Assembly (NCBI GenBank): GCA_949282215.1
Contig: CASDPF010000003.1
Location: 1-64,000, forward strand
Direction of reading: 5' to 3'
Source: an uncultured bacterium
GTDB lineage: Bacteria > Cyanobacteriota > Vampirovibrionia > Gastranaerophilales > Gastranaerophilaceae
DNA: 64,000 bases
In this document: one piece after another, positions 16,552 to 25,105 of the stretch
Numbering within the stretch: position 1 is the first letter of the stretch
Layout: every line of letters begins with the position of its first letter
Program-made: the position numbers and the translations under genes
Notes under the pieces: generated by a model
What the model was told of the DNA's origin: nothing
Database searches by the model: none
The model's input: only the letters and a program-made list of their open reading frames with translations

Positions 16552-17553
16552 CTACATATCTGTTTTAAAACTGTATTTTATAAGTTCAGGTAAAATTTCA
16601 AAAGCATCTCCAACCATGCCATAATCTGCGATTTCAAATATAGGGGCGTTAGGGTCATTGTTTATTGCAATAATTTTTTCTGCTTTGTCCATTCCTATTG
16701 TATGTTGAATGGCACCTGATATTCCGCAGGCGATATATAGTTTTGGCGTAACCGTTTTTCCGGTTTGACCGATTTGCATTTCATGGGAAGCAAGTCCCAT
16801 TTCTACGGCAACTCGGCTTGCTCCGACTGCTGCTCCGATTTTTTTTGCGAATTCTTTCAGTAATGCAAACCCTTCGGTATTTTTAAGACCTCTTCCGCCT
16901 GCTACTATAATTTCTGCACTATCAAGTTCATTTATGCTGTTAGTAAGTTTTTTTTGAAATTCTAATAATTCTACACATCTTGGAATATTTTCAAGGTCAA
17001 CTTTTTTATAAATAATTTCTGTTGGTTTTATAATATCTTTTTCAGCAGGCTTAAATACTTTAGGACGCACGCTTGCCATTTGAGGCATGTTTTTACATAA
17101 AATTGTTGCCATTAATTGTCCGCCAAATGTCGGACGTGTTGCGGCAAGTTGACCTTTTTCATTAATATCAAGTCCTGTACAATCTGCTGTGAGTCCTGTA
17201 TGCAAAGCTGTTGAAATTCTTGGTGCAAGATCTCTACCCTGGTTTGTTGCACCGATTAGAAGTATTTCAGGTTTTACTTCTTTTATCACGTCAATTGCCG
17301 CTTTTGCAAAATAATCCGTGCAGTATGTCTCAAATCTTAAATCTTCTATTGAATAAATTTTGTTAATTCCACTGTTTATAAACGCTTCTTTATATTCTTC
17401 CGCAAGTCCTGGTTTTGAAATTAAAAGAGCATTTACTTCCGCATTTTCAAGTTTATTCGCAAGCTCTTGAGCTTTATTTGCAAGTTCAAAAAATACCGTA
17501 TGAATATAATTATCTCGTGTTACTTCTGCAAAAATAAGGATTTCTTTAGTCAT
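16552..17553 (-). CDS. etfA: Electron transfer flavoprotein subunit alpha
   Basis: This is the FAD-binding subunit of the ETF heterodimer, which passes electrons between flavoprotein dehydrogenases and other carriers. The N-terminal half has the ETF alpha/beta fold (PEILLIGATNQGRDLAPRIS). The C-terminal FAD domain shows IIVAGGRGLKNTEGFALLKE, GASRVAVEMG, QIGQTGKTVTPKLYIACGIS and IIAINNDPNAPIFEIADYG, the ETF-alpha signature. Its start overlaps the 3' end of etfB by 8 bases. No acyl-CoA dehydrogenase or FixC-like partner is adjacent, so the redox partner is unknown. Confidence 0.96.
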   Translation of the reverse strand: MTKEILIFAEVTRDNYIHTVFFELANKAQELANKLENAEVNALLISKPGLAEEYKEAFINSGINKIYSIEDLRFETYCTDYFAKAAIDVIKEVKPEILLIGATNQGRDLAPRISTALHTGLTADCTGLDINEKGQLAATRPTFGGQLMATILCKNMPQMASVRPKVFKPAEKDIIKPTEIIYKKVDLENIPRCVELLEFQKKLTNSINELDSAEIIVAGGRGLKNTEGFALLKEFAKKIGAAVGASRVAVEMGLASHEMQIGQTGKTVTPKLYIACGISGAIQHTIGMDKAEKIIAINNDPNAPIFEIADYGMVGDAFEILPELIKYSFKTDM

Positions 17554-18328
17554 TTAATCCTCCGCAAATTTTAATTTTTTCTGCAAGTTCTTGACAATTT
17601 TCGCAAAGCTTGCACTCAACCTCTTTCGGTGCCGGTCTGAATGCTTTACTAACATAAGTCGGAGAACCTTTTAGTCCTACATCTTCTGCGTTCAATGTTA
17701 AATCATCAAAACCCAGAGTTCTAATTTCAGTATTTTGAGCTTTTATAATGCCGTTAATTTTTGCTCTGGTCGGTTCAAAGTAGTCCTTTAAAACACATAT
17801 AAGTGCCGGCAGTGTAACTTTTACGATTTCAGTTCCGTCATCGAGTTCTCTTTTTACTGTAATTGTATTATTTTCGTAGTTTAAAATTTCTTGAACGTAA
17901 GTTACTTGAGGTAAGTTTAGTGTATTTGCAATACTTGGACCTGTTTGTGCGGTATCCCCGTCAATGGCAAATTGTCCGCAAATAATTAAATCAAAATTTG
18001 AAACTTGTTCCCTAATAGCTGTTCCAATAGTCTTACCTGTTGCATAAGTGTCAGCTGCTGCAAATTTTTTATCACTCAATAGTATTGCATTATCAACTCC
18101 GATAGCTATGATTTTTTTCAGCATATCAACAGCTTGAAACGGCCCCATTGTAAGAGCCGTTATTTCAATATCATTGTAGGACCTTTTTAATTTAAGTGCA
18201 GCTTCTATTGCATAAACATCATAAGGATTAATAATACTTTCAAGCCCTTCGCGTTGAATAGTATTATTTTCTGTCCACTTAATATCTGATGTATCAGGGA
18301 CTTGTTTAACGCATAAAACTATTTTCAT
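17546..18328 (-). CDS. etfB: Electron transfer flavoprotein subunit beta
   Basis: A 260-residue beta subunit of ETF. MKIVLCVKQVPDTSDIKWTE, NPYDVYAIEAALKLK, CGQFAIDGDTAQTGPSIANT and ELDDGTEIVKVTLPALICVL are typical. It is followed at once by etfA. The C-terminus carries an extra CKLCENCQELAEKIKICGG segment with four Cys, which is not usual in classic EtfB and may bind a metal or a cluster. Whether this is an electron-bifurcating ETF cannot be decided by eye. Confidence 0.95.
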   Translation of the reverse strand: MKIVLCVKQVPDTSDIKWTENNTIQREGLESIINPYDVYAIEAALKLKRSYNDIEITALTMGPFQAVDMLKKIIAIGVDNAILLSDKKFAAADTYATGKTIGTAIREQVSNFDLIICGQFAIDGDTAQTGPSIANTLNLPQVTYVQEILNYENNTITVKRELDDGTEIVKVTLPALICVLKDYFEPTRAKINGIIKAQNTEIRTLGFDDLTLNAEDVGLKGSPTYVSKAFRPAPKEVECKLCENCQELAEKIKICGGLND

Positions 18329-18347
18329 TTAAACCTCAATATAAATT

Positions 18348-18536
18348 TTAAACGCGTTTTTTAGGCATTTGTTTTGTGTTTGCATCAAGCAATGCATTGT
18401 ATGCCATTAAATAAATGGAGCATTTGTGTACGTTGGGCATATACCATGCACAACGTTCTTGCGTGCAAACCATATCAACATTTTGCCCAACACTTAATAA
18501 AGGACAAAACGGGATTTCTTTTTTTATATCTGCCAT
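18348..18536 (-). CDS. Small Cys-containing hypothetical protein
   Basis: A 62-residue protein with Cys at CPLLSVG, MVCTQERCAWYMP and HKCSIYL, four in all and spaced as for a small metal or iron-sulfur site. GGAGACTAA precedes the ATG. It lies between the NfnA-like gene and etfB on the same strand with short gaps, so it probably belongs to the same electron-transfer operon. Function unknown. Confidence 0.7.
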   Translation of the reverse strand: MADIKKEIPFCPLLSVGQNVDMVCTQERCAWYMPNVHKCSIYLMAYNALLDANTKQMPKKRV

Positions 18537-18551
18537 ATTTTAGTCTCCTAT

Positions 18552-19400
18552 TTATTTGCTGATTTCACTTGCCTGTTTTAATAAATTGCAATTTTCATCA
18601 CGTTTCTTTTCTTGGTCTTTATATATTCTTGTTCTGTTAATGACTTCATCAAAATCAATTTTATGAGCGTCAAAATCAGGGCCGTCTACACAAGCAAATT
18701 TTACTTCACCGCCAACTGTTACACGGCAGGCTCCGCACATTCCTGTCCCGTCAACCATTATAGGGTTCATGCTTGCTTCTGTGTAAATTCCTTTATCGCG
18801 TGTAAGATTTGCAACTGCTCTCATCATAGGCATAGGTCCTACAGCTATGGCATAATCAATTTTTTCCTGATTCATCAATCTTTCCATTACCTGAGTTACG
18901 AAACCTTTTTCACCCAATGTGCCATCATCAGTTGTGATAAACAATTCTGTGCATGCATTTTTCATTTTATCAGCCCAGAAAATTAAATCTTTATTTCTAG
19001 CACCCATAATCATATACACTTTGTTGCCGGCTTCTTTAAATGCTTTTGCAATCAAATAGCACGGTGCAGCTCCGTAACCGCCTGCAAGACAAACTACTGT
19101 GCCATATTTTTTTATATGGGTCGGTTTTCCTAAAGGTCCTACAATATCTGCTATTTCATCACCTACACCAAGTGCAGCTAATTTTTTTGTAGAATATCCG
19201 ACAGCCATGAATACTAAAGTTAAAGCACCTGTTTCTTTGTTAACGTCAGCTATTGTCAAAGGTACTCTTTCTCCGTTTTCGTCGGCTCTGAATATAATAA
19301 ATTGACCGGCTTGAGCGTTTCTTACTACATACGGTGCATCGATCGTAATTTCATATTGGTTCGGACAAATTTCTTTTTTTGATAAAATCTTATATCCCAT
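18552..19400 (-). CDS. NfnA-like ferredoxin-NADP+ reductase subunit
   Basis: This 282-residue flavoprotein belongs to the sulfide dehydrogenase/NfnA/PyrK-like family. The N-terminal FAD domain has QFIIFRADENGERVPLTIAD. A NAD(P) domain follows (LAGGYGAAPCYLIAKAFKEA). A 2Fe-2S motif, DGTGMCGACRVTVGGEVKFACVDGPDFD, lies near the C-terminus. In known Nfn complexes this small subunit pairs with a GltD-like NfnB, but none is encoded here. The operon continues with the small Cys protein and etfBA, so it may supply electrons to, or draw them from, that ETF. AAGGAGAG is the Shine-Dalgarno. Confidence 0.88.
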   Translation of the reverse strand: MGYKILSKKEICPNQYEITIDAPYVVRNAQAGQFIIFRADENGERVPLTIADVNKETGALTLVFMAVGYSTKKLAALGVGDEIADIVGPLGKPTHIKKYGTVVCLAGGYGAAPCYLIAKAFKEAGNKVYMIMGARNKDLIFWADKMKNACTELFITTDDGTLGEKGFVTQVMERLMNQEKIDYAIAVGPMPMMRAVANLTRDKGIYTEASMNPIMVDGTGMCGACRVTVGGEVKFACVDGPDFDAHKIDFDEVINRTRIYKDQEKKRDENCNLLKQASEISK

Positions 19401-19477
19401 TGTTTATCTCTCCTTATTAACTATGTGAATATTATACACAAAGTAAGAAATATAATCAAGGTTAAGGAATTAATGGA

Positions 19478-20194
19478 TTAATAACTGACTTTATAAGGAT
19501 AATCTTTTGGAATTTTCCATCCGTTTAACTGTATAAGTGCTGTACAATAAGCTCTTCCGATGTTGGCATTTGAGGCTTCATAGATCGGTTGATTATTATA
19601 GCAAGCATTTTTTAACTGTTCTTTTGTTCCGTCCCAATAATATTTCCAAGGTTCAAATCCTTTGTTATAATTGTGTTTCCACCTAGGCTGTGTAGATACT
19701 GGGTAAAAGTTAAAGTGAAACATGCATGTTCCGTAACTGTTTCCGTTGTCGTAATCACATTTTTGAAAATTCCCGCCAGGCAAAAATATCCAGTCTCTGG
19801 TTGTATGGGCTGCTTGACGGAGTGCACTTCCGTCCGGAAAATATACAATATAGCTTCCGTCTGATAATGTTTCTGTTTTAATTATTTTCATATAAGGTGC
19901 TAAATATTTATTAAACCATTTTTCTGCCTCAGAACTTCAGGGAACAGGGTTGCCGTCTTTATCAATTTCGGCACCGGCAAGATCTTCATACCAGTATGAT
20001 TTCTCCCCATAATCTGTTTCAGCCATTTTGACGGCTTGATTAATGGCAGAATAAAACTTCATTAAACGTGTTTCAACAACTCTGTTGTTATTTTTTTGAA
20101 TAAGTACCGGCAGAGTCATTGCTGCTACTATTCCAATTATTCCAAGTGTTATTAGTACTTCCGCTAAAGTGAAAGCTTTCTGAAATTTTTTCAT
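19478..20194 (-). pseudogene. Prepilin-like gene split by one in-frame TGA (HTH-paired)
   Basis: From ATG 20194 the frame encodes MKKFQKAFTLAEVLITLGII, then a pilin domain up to DKDGNPVP, where TGA occurs at 19939-19937. The same frame continues without further stops from SSEAEKWFNKYL to NGWKIPKDYPYKVSY at 19478. A single nonsense change splits an otherwise intact 238-residue prepilin. An ATG at 19891 could restart the C-terminal part, but it would lack an export signal. Other genes here use TGA as a stop and prfB is present, so recoding of TGA is unlikely. The HTH gene at 20328 is divergent. Confidence 0.8.
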
Positions 20195-20224
20195 TATTTA
20201 ACCTTTCTTTACAATTATTACATT

Positions 20225-20261
20225 AATTATATTGTGATTACATGAATTATATTGTAATAAC
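20225..20261. promoter_or_regulatory. 20-bp tandem repeat in a prepilin/HTH gap
   Basis: AATTATATTGTGATTAC (20225-20241) and AATTATATTGTAATAAC (20245-20261) repeat with a 20-bp period, two helical turns. On the minus strand each contains TATAAT, so the repeats may be promoter elements of the prepilin, operators, or both. The second copy matches 6513-6529 in 16 of 17 bases. Confidence 0.5.
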
Positions 20262-20327
20262 AAAATTTGTCAAATTTATAATTATTAAAGAGAAGGTTTT
20301 TTCGCTATATTACTTTATAATTAAGGA

Positions 20328-20540
20328 ATGAAAGCCAGAACCGCAAGAGAAGTTGTAAAAATATTATTGATGAAAAATAATTTATCATTGAGTAAGCTGG
20401 CAAGAATGCTTTCGAGCGATGATAAAAAAGTTTACCAACAGTCGCTTTCCGCAAAGTTGATAAACGGAACTCTGAAATATAATGAGATGGTTCAAATTTG
20501 TGAACTTTTAGGGTATGAAATTGAGTTTAAAAAATTATAA
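20328..20540 (+). CDS. Small HTH protein, divergent to the broken prepilin
   Basis: A 70-residue DNA-binding type protein: MKARTAREVVKILLMKNNLS, KLARMLSSDDKKVYQQSLSA and TLKYNEMVQICELLGYEIEF. It looks like the short phage-related Cro/C1 relatives, in which the second half positions a recognition helix. AAGGA lies upstream. It is divergent from the prepilin at 20194 across a 133-base gap that contains a 20-bp tandem repeat, so it probably controls that gene. Confidence 0.75.
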   Translation: MKARTAREVVKILLMKNNLSLSKLARMLSSDDKKVYQQSLSAKLINGTLKYNEMVQICELLGYEIEFKKL

Positions 20541-20615
20541 AAAGTAATATTTGCTTTACAATGTTTCTTGCTTTATCTATAATCTTCGTAAATGTAAATT
20601 ATTAGAAGGTGAGAA

Positions 20616-22685
20616 ATGAGCAAATATTTATTAGAAATCGGAACAGAAGAGTTACCATATAGATTTATTCCGCAAGCTATTGAGCAATTACACAATGGTT
20701 TTGAAAGTTTTTTGAATAATAATAAAATCGGCTTTGAGAAAGTCAATGTATATGCAACGCCAAGACGTCTTGCAGTTATTATAAGCGGTTTGGAAGAAAA
20801 AAGTGAAGACGAGATAAAAATCGTGAAAGGACCTATTGCCAAAATAGCTTATGACGAGGCCGGTAATCTTACAAAAGCAGGTGAAGGTTTTGCTAAGAAA
20901 AACGGTGTTGCTCCTGAAGATTTGTATGTAGAAGATAACTATGTGCATGCGAAAATCGTTGTTAAAGGTAAGTCAATTGTAGAACTTTTAAAAGAAAATG
21001 TTCCTGTAATTTTCTCAAAATTACAAGGGGCTCATTTTATGAGATGGGGATATAATGACCAAAAATTCTCTCGTCCGATTAAATGGATTGTTTCACTTTT
21101 AGATAAGGAAGAAGTTGAAGTAAAAATTATTGATAAAGTTTCAAGCAACGTTTCTCGCGGACACAGATTTGCTCAGCAAAATGTAATTATCGGGCATCCT
21201 GATGATTATGTTGAAATTATGCGTAATTGCTGCGTAATTGTTGATCAAAATGAAAGAAAACAAATTATTGTAGAAAAAGCTAAAGCAGAAGCTGCAAAAC
21301 TTGGTGCCGAGCCTTATTATACGGATGATTTGCTTGATGAGGTTACATTTATTACCGAATATCCGGTGCCTGTAACTTGTGAATTTTCTGAAGAATACCT
21401 AAAGCTCCCTGAAGAATTGGTTGTAACTGTTATGGCCGTTCATCAGAGATATTTTGCACTTTATAAAGAGGGTAAATTAATTAATAAATTCATTACAATG
21501 ACAAATTATATCGGTGATGAATTTGCTAATATCAAGGCTGGAAATGTAAGAGTTATAAAAGCTCGTTTGGATGACGCTGTATTCTTCTTTAATGAGGATA
21601 CTAAAAAGCCTTTGATTGATTATGTCGAAGATTTAAAGGGCGTTACTTTCCAAAAAGGTATGGGATCAGTATATGATAAAACCCAAAGAATTATTTCATT
21701 ATCAAAGGATATTGCAAAAGGCTTAAATATTCCAAGTGCTGATATTGAACGTACTGCTCTTCTTTGTAAAGCTGATTTGGTAACTCAGTTAGTATTTGAA
21801 TTTACCGAGTTACAAGGATATATCGGTTCTGATTATGCAAGAGTATCAGGTGAAAATGAAAAAGTGGTCGAAGGAATTAAAGAACATTACTTCCCATTAA
21901 ATGCTGAAAGTGAAACAGCTAAAGGTATAGAAGGACAGATTGTCGGTATTGCAGATAAGCTTGATACTATTTGTGCAGTATTTGCTGATGGTAAAAAACC
22001 TACAGGTTCCTCCGATCCGTTGGGTGTTCGTCGAGCTGCATTAGGTATTATCAGGACAATTCTTGATAATAACTTAAAAGTTAATGTTGCTGATTTAATT
22101 AAAAAAGATATGTTATTATTGCCTGTTTCTATAGAAACAGCTCAGGATAAGAATGCGTTGCAAAAAATAGCTGATACTGTGAAAAAGAATGTAGCAAGAC
22201 TAGTTCCTCAACAGTGTCCTCAAGAAATTAATGAATTCTTTGTTCAAAGATTAATTATATTCTTAGGTGATAAATATAGCAAAAATGTCTTGGAAGCATG
22301 TGCTTTTAATAAAAATCCTATGGAAGACTTAGCTGATTACATAGAAAGAGTGAAAGTAGTATCTAATCTTGATAATCCGGCTTTATTAGAGGCTTCTAAT
22401 CGTGTAATCAGAATATTGAAAGAGGATTCAATTTCTAAAGTTAGTAAGGATTTATTCAAAGAAGCTTCTGAGGGCATGCTTTATAGAGAAATTCAGACAG
22501 TTGATGAAACTGCAGATTATAAGACTTATTTGGATCAGTTAATTGCAATAAATCCTGCTGTCGAAAAATTCTTTAACGATGTTTTAGTAATGGATAAAGA
22601 TGAGAAAGTTAAAGAAAATCGTCTTGCATTATTAACAATATTAAAGAAAAAATATGAACGACTTACAGATTTTAGCAAGCTATAA
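20616..22685 (+). CDS. glyS: Glycyl-tRNA synthetase beta subunit
   Basis: The beta subunit of the bacterial alpha2-beta2 glycyl-tRNA synthetase carries the tRNA-binding and anticodon-recognition parts. In 689 residues it shows the N-terminal LLEIGTEELPYRFIPQAIEQ, ATPRRLAV, LQGAHFMRWG, PIKWIVSLLD and KPTGSSDPLGVRRAALGIIR, all family hallmarks. Shine-Dalgarno AGAAGGTGAG. The alpha subunit (glyQ) is not next to it, so it must be encoded elsewhere. Confidence 0.97.
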   Translation: MSKYLLEIGTEELPYRFIPQAIEQLHNGFESFLNNNKIGFEKVNVYATPRRLAVIISGLEEKSEDEIKIVKGPIAKIAYDEAGNLTKAGEGFAKKNGVAPEDLYVEDNYVHAKIVVKGKSIVELLKENVPVIFSKLQGAHFMRWGYNDQKFSRPIKWIVSLLDKEEVEVKIIDKVSSNVSRGHRFAQQNVIIGHPDDYVEIMRNCCVIVDQNERKQIIVEKAKAEAAKLGAEPYYTDDLLDEVTFITEYPVPVTCEFSEEYLKLPEELVVTVMAVHQRYFALYKEGKLINKFITMTNYIGDEFANIKAGNVRVIKARLDDAVFFFNEDTKKPLIDYVEDLKGVTFQKGMGSVYDKTQRIISLSKDIAKGLNIPSADIERTALLCKADLVTQLVFEFTELQGYIGSDYARVSGENEKVVEGIKEHYFPLNAESETAKGIEGQIVGIADKLDTICAVFADGKKPTGSSDPLGVRRAALGIIRTILDNNLKVNVADLIKKDMLLLPVSIETAQDKNALQKIADTVKKNVARLVPQQCPQEINEFFVQRLIIFLGDKYSKNVLEACAFNKNPMEDLADYIERVKVVSNLDNPALLEASNRVIRILKEDSISKVSKDLFKEASEGMLYREIQTVDETADYKTYLDQLIAINPAVEKFFNDVLVMDKDEKVKENRLALLTILKKKYERLTDFSKL

Positions 22686-22815
22686 TTGATTTTTGCCAAT
22701 TTGTAACGATTTCTAAACAAATAACTTAAAAAAGTAAATTATTTTCTTGAGGATACTTTAAAATAGTACAAGAAGGTTAAAAAACAAATCCGATAATCAA
22801 AAAGTAGAGGTAATT

Positions 22816-23037
22816 ATGTTAGACCGATTGAAAAATTTAAAAATTGTAAAAAAGCTGAATGAATCAATCAGCCCGAGATTACGGTGGCTACATTTTTCGA
22901 ACCGCCGTGTCGATAAGTCATCACCTGAATACATAAAAATGATTAGCGGAGTTGAGGATATTCAAACAAATTCTGACGAACGCAGGCTGGAAGCAATGGT
23001 CAGAGAACAGCTCAAAGAAGAATCAAGCCACAGATGA
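22816..23037 (+). CDS. Small basic hypothetical protein
   Basis: A 73-residue charged protein (LKNLKIVKKLNESISPRLRW, then SNRRVDKSSPEYIKMISGVE) with no known motif or membrane segment. GTAGAGGT precedes the ATG. It sits between glyS and the terminator region at 23.1 kb. Unknown function. Confidence 0.6.
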   Translation: MLDRLKNLKIVKKLNESISPRLRWLHFSNRRVDKSSPEYIKMISGVEDIQTNSDERRLEAMVREQLKEESSHR

Positions 23038-23060
23038 CCTCGATATTGAGTAGGTCTTTA

Positions 23061-23125
23061 CGGGAAATATTCCCGCATATTATAAGAAAAATAATACCCC
23101 AATTGTGCGGGTGTTATTTTTTTAT
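23061..23125 (+). terminator. Hairpin and Rho-independent terminator
   Basis: A hairpin CGGGAA/TTCCCG (23061-23075) is followed by a 10-bp stem AATAATACCC/GGGTGTTATT (one G-T pair) that ends in a T run. Confidence 0.7.
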
Positions 23126-23172
23126 TTATAAATATTATAAGAATAGTGTTGAATTTTTAAAAGGAGGGTTAT

Positions 23173-23406
23173 ATGACAACGATTATCGGAGTAAAATTGA
23201 CAGATAGAGCTGAGAGTTCAGTAGAATTTCAGGAAATTTTAAGTAAATACGGATGTTCAATCAGGACACGTATAGGGCTTCATCATCCTGAAAATAATTC
23301 TTGTACAAATTGCGGAATTGTCCTTTTGGATTTAGCCAAAGAAGAGCCAAAACTTATAGAAGAGCTTTCTAATCATTGGACTGTCCAGACAATGAAATTT
23401 GACTAA
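23173..23406 (+). CDS. TM1266-like ACT-fold regulator (hydrogenase-system type)
   Basis: A 77-residue protein of the small ACT/NikR-C-like family named after TM1266: TTIIGVKLTDRAESSVEFQE, LSKYGCSIRTRIGLHHPENN and CTNCGIVLLDLAKEEPKLIE. Family members are annotated as putative iron-only hydrogenase system regulators, but no hydrogenase gene lies in this window. AAAAGGAGGG is a strong Shine-Dalgarno. Its ligand and target are unknown. Confidence 0.75.
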   Translation: MTTIIGVKLTDRAESSVEFQEILSKYGCSIRTRIGLHHPENNSCTNCGIVLLDLAKEEPKLIEELSNHWTVQTMKFD

Positions 23407-23434
23407 TTGGCGTTTATAAACTATTATATACTCT

Positions 23435-25054
23435 ATGAAGACAGAGTATGAACGTTTACAAAAACGGCTGAATAATAAGCCTTTGCTTGATAAAATTGCA
23501 GAGGGTGACAACTTATTTAATTCTAATAAGCTTGAAGAAGCTATAGAAGTATATAAGTCTGTCCTGCCAAAGGTTGAAAAGTCTTATGAATTTGATATCT
23601 GTGAATTAAATCGTAAAATCGGTAATTGCTATTATAATTTAAAAAATAGAGATCAAGCAAGATATTATTATGAAGAAACACTAAAATACTGCACTACTAA
23701 TGCAAGCATATATTCTATGCTCGGATATCTTTGTTATTTTTACGATAATGAAAAAAGTATTAAATATTATGCAAAGGCGATTTCTTTAAAGCCGATACCT
23801 ACTTGCGTTTCTACAATTTGTCTTACGATGTTGAAGTCTGATAAATATTCACAAAAAACTTTAAAAGAGGCTATCGAAAATCAAATAAATAAATATAGGC
23901 CCATTGTCTTAAAAGATGATAGACCCTTTGAATACACGGGTAAAAAAGATCCTAATAAAAAGTTAAATATCGGATATTTATCTTCTGACTTTTATTCACA
24001 TGCTATGATGCAATTTGTATTGCCTCTTTTGGAATTTCATAATCAGAAAAAATTTAATTTTACTCTATATTCTTGTTCAGCAAAGAGTGATTCTACAACT
24101 GAAAGAATTAAAGCCATAGGTATGCGGTTTGAGGATTGTGCTAATTTGAATGAAAAAGAATTGGCACAAAAAATTCATGACGATGGAATTGATATTTTGG
24201 TAGATTTAGGCGGGTATACTCATTGCAGAAGTTTTGCATTATTTTATAAGCCTGCACCGATAATTATGCAGTATTTGGGCTTCGTAAATACTATGGGCAT
24301 GAAAGAAGTTGATTATATTTTTGCCGATGAATTTGTTATTCCAAAGCAAACTGCAAAATATTATACGGAAAAACCATTGTATTTAAAATCAGGTATGCAT
24401 AGATTTGACTATAATAATTCACGAATGCTTCTGCCTGAAATCAATGAGCTTCCATATTATACTAACGGGTATATTACATTTGGAAGTTTTAATTGTCCGT
24501 CTAAAATTAATGATTATACTCTTTCTCTATGGGCAAATGTATTGAAAAATGTTCCGAATTCAAAGTTATTAATTTACAGAACCCAGATGAGTGAGGGAAT
24601 TATATTAAAATTTAAAAAGAAATTTTCAGAGTTAGGTATTGCTGAAAATAGGATTATATATAATAATATTCCGGTAAAGGGTACTCATTTTAATGCTTAC
24701 AAACTTGTGGATATTGCCCTTGATACGACACCTTTTAATGGATTGACTATCACAATAGAACAGATTTCCATGGGAATACCTGTAATTACATTGGCTGGCG
24801 AGAGTATGCAATCAAGAGGTTGTGCTCATATTAATAAAGTCTTGAAGTTAAATGATTTGATAGCAGAAAATGAAGGTGAGTATATAGCTAAGGCACAAAA
24901 ACTTGCGGGGAATATTAAAAAACTCGATTATTACAGACATAATTTAAGAGATATATTAAATAAATCTCCATTGCGGAGTGACCCTGAAAGTTTTGCAAAA
25001 TGCGTAGAAGAAGGGTATATTAAGGCTTGGAAAGATTATTGTAAATCTTTGTAA
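23435..25054 (+). CDS. TPR protein with GT41 (O-GlcNAc transferase-like) domain
   Basis: A 539-residue protein. Residues about 15-150 form tetratricopeptide repeats (EGDNLFNSNKLEEAIEVYKS, LKNRDQARYYYEETLKYCTT). Residues from about 170 are the SPY/OGT-type glycosyltransferase family 41 catalytic region: LNIGYLSSDFYSHAMMQFVL, DILVDLGGYTHCRSFALF, ITFGSFNCPSKIND and the nucleotide-binding FNGLTITIEQISMGIPVITL. Such enzymes add sugars to Ser/Thr of proteins. The target is unknown, and no flagellin gene is nearby. No Shine-Dalgarno precedes the ATG; TATATACTCT just upstream suggests a very short leader. Confidence 0.88.
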   Translation: MKTEYERLQKRLNNKPLLDKIAEGDNLFNSNKLEEAIEVYKSVLPKVEKSYEFDICELNRKIGNCYYNLKNRDQARYYYEETLKYCTTNASIYSMLGYLCYFYDNEKSIKYYAKAISLKPIPTCVSTICLTMLKSDKYSQKTLKEAIENQINKYRPIVLKDDRPFEYTGKKDPNKKLNIGYLSSDFYSHAMMQFVLPLLEFHNQKKFNFTLYSCSAKSDSTTERIKAIGMRFEDCANLNEKELAQKIHDDGIDILVDLGGYTHCRSFALFYKPAPIIMQYLGFVNTMGMKEVDYIFADEFVIPKQTAKYYTEKPLYLKSGMHRFDYNNSRMLLPEINELPYYTNGYITFGSFNCPSKINDYTLSLWANVLKNVPNSKLLIYRTQMSEGIILKFKKKFSELGIAENRIIYNNIPVKGTHFNAYKLVDIALDTTPFNGLTITIEQISMGIPVITLAGESMQSRGCAHINKVLKLNDLIAENEGEYIAKAQKLAGNIKKLDYYRHNLRDILNKSPLRSDPESFAKCVEEGYIKAWKDYCKSL

Positions 25055-25105
25055 AACAATAGGCAAAAAAATTTTTTCACGAACTTTAATGTTAAGGGAC
25101 TGAAA

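Noticed and set aside
18612-18986. Plus-strand ORF opposite the NfnA-like gene
   Set aside because: Cys/His/Ser-rich composition typical of antisense reading; the opposite frame has clear FAD and 2Fe-2S motifs.
19478-20194. TGA recoded as an amino acid in the split prepilin
   Set aside because: RF2 is encoded in the window with its autoregulatory TGA, and other genes end in TGA, so the standard code applies.
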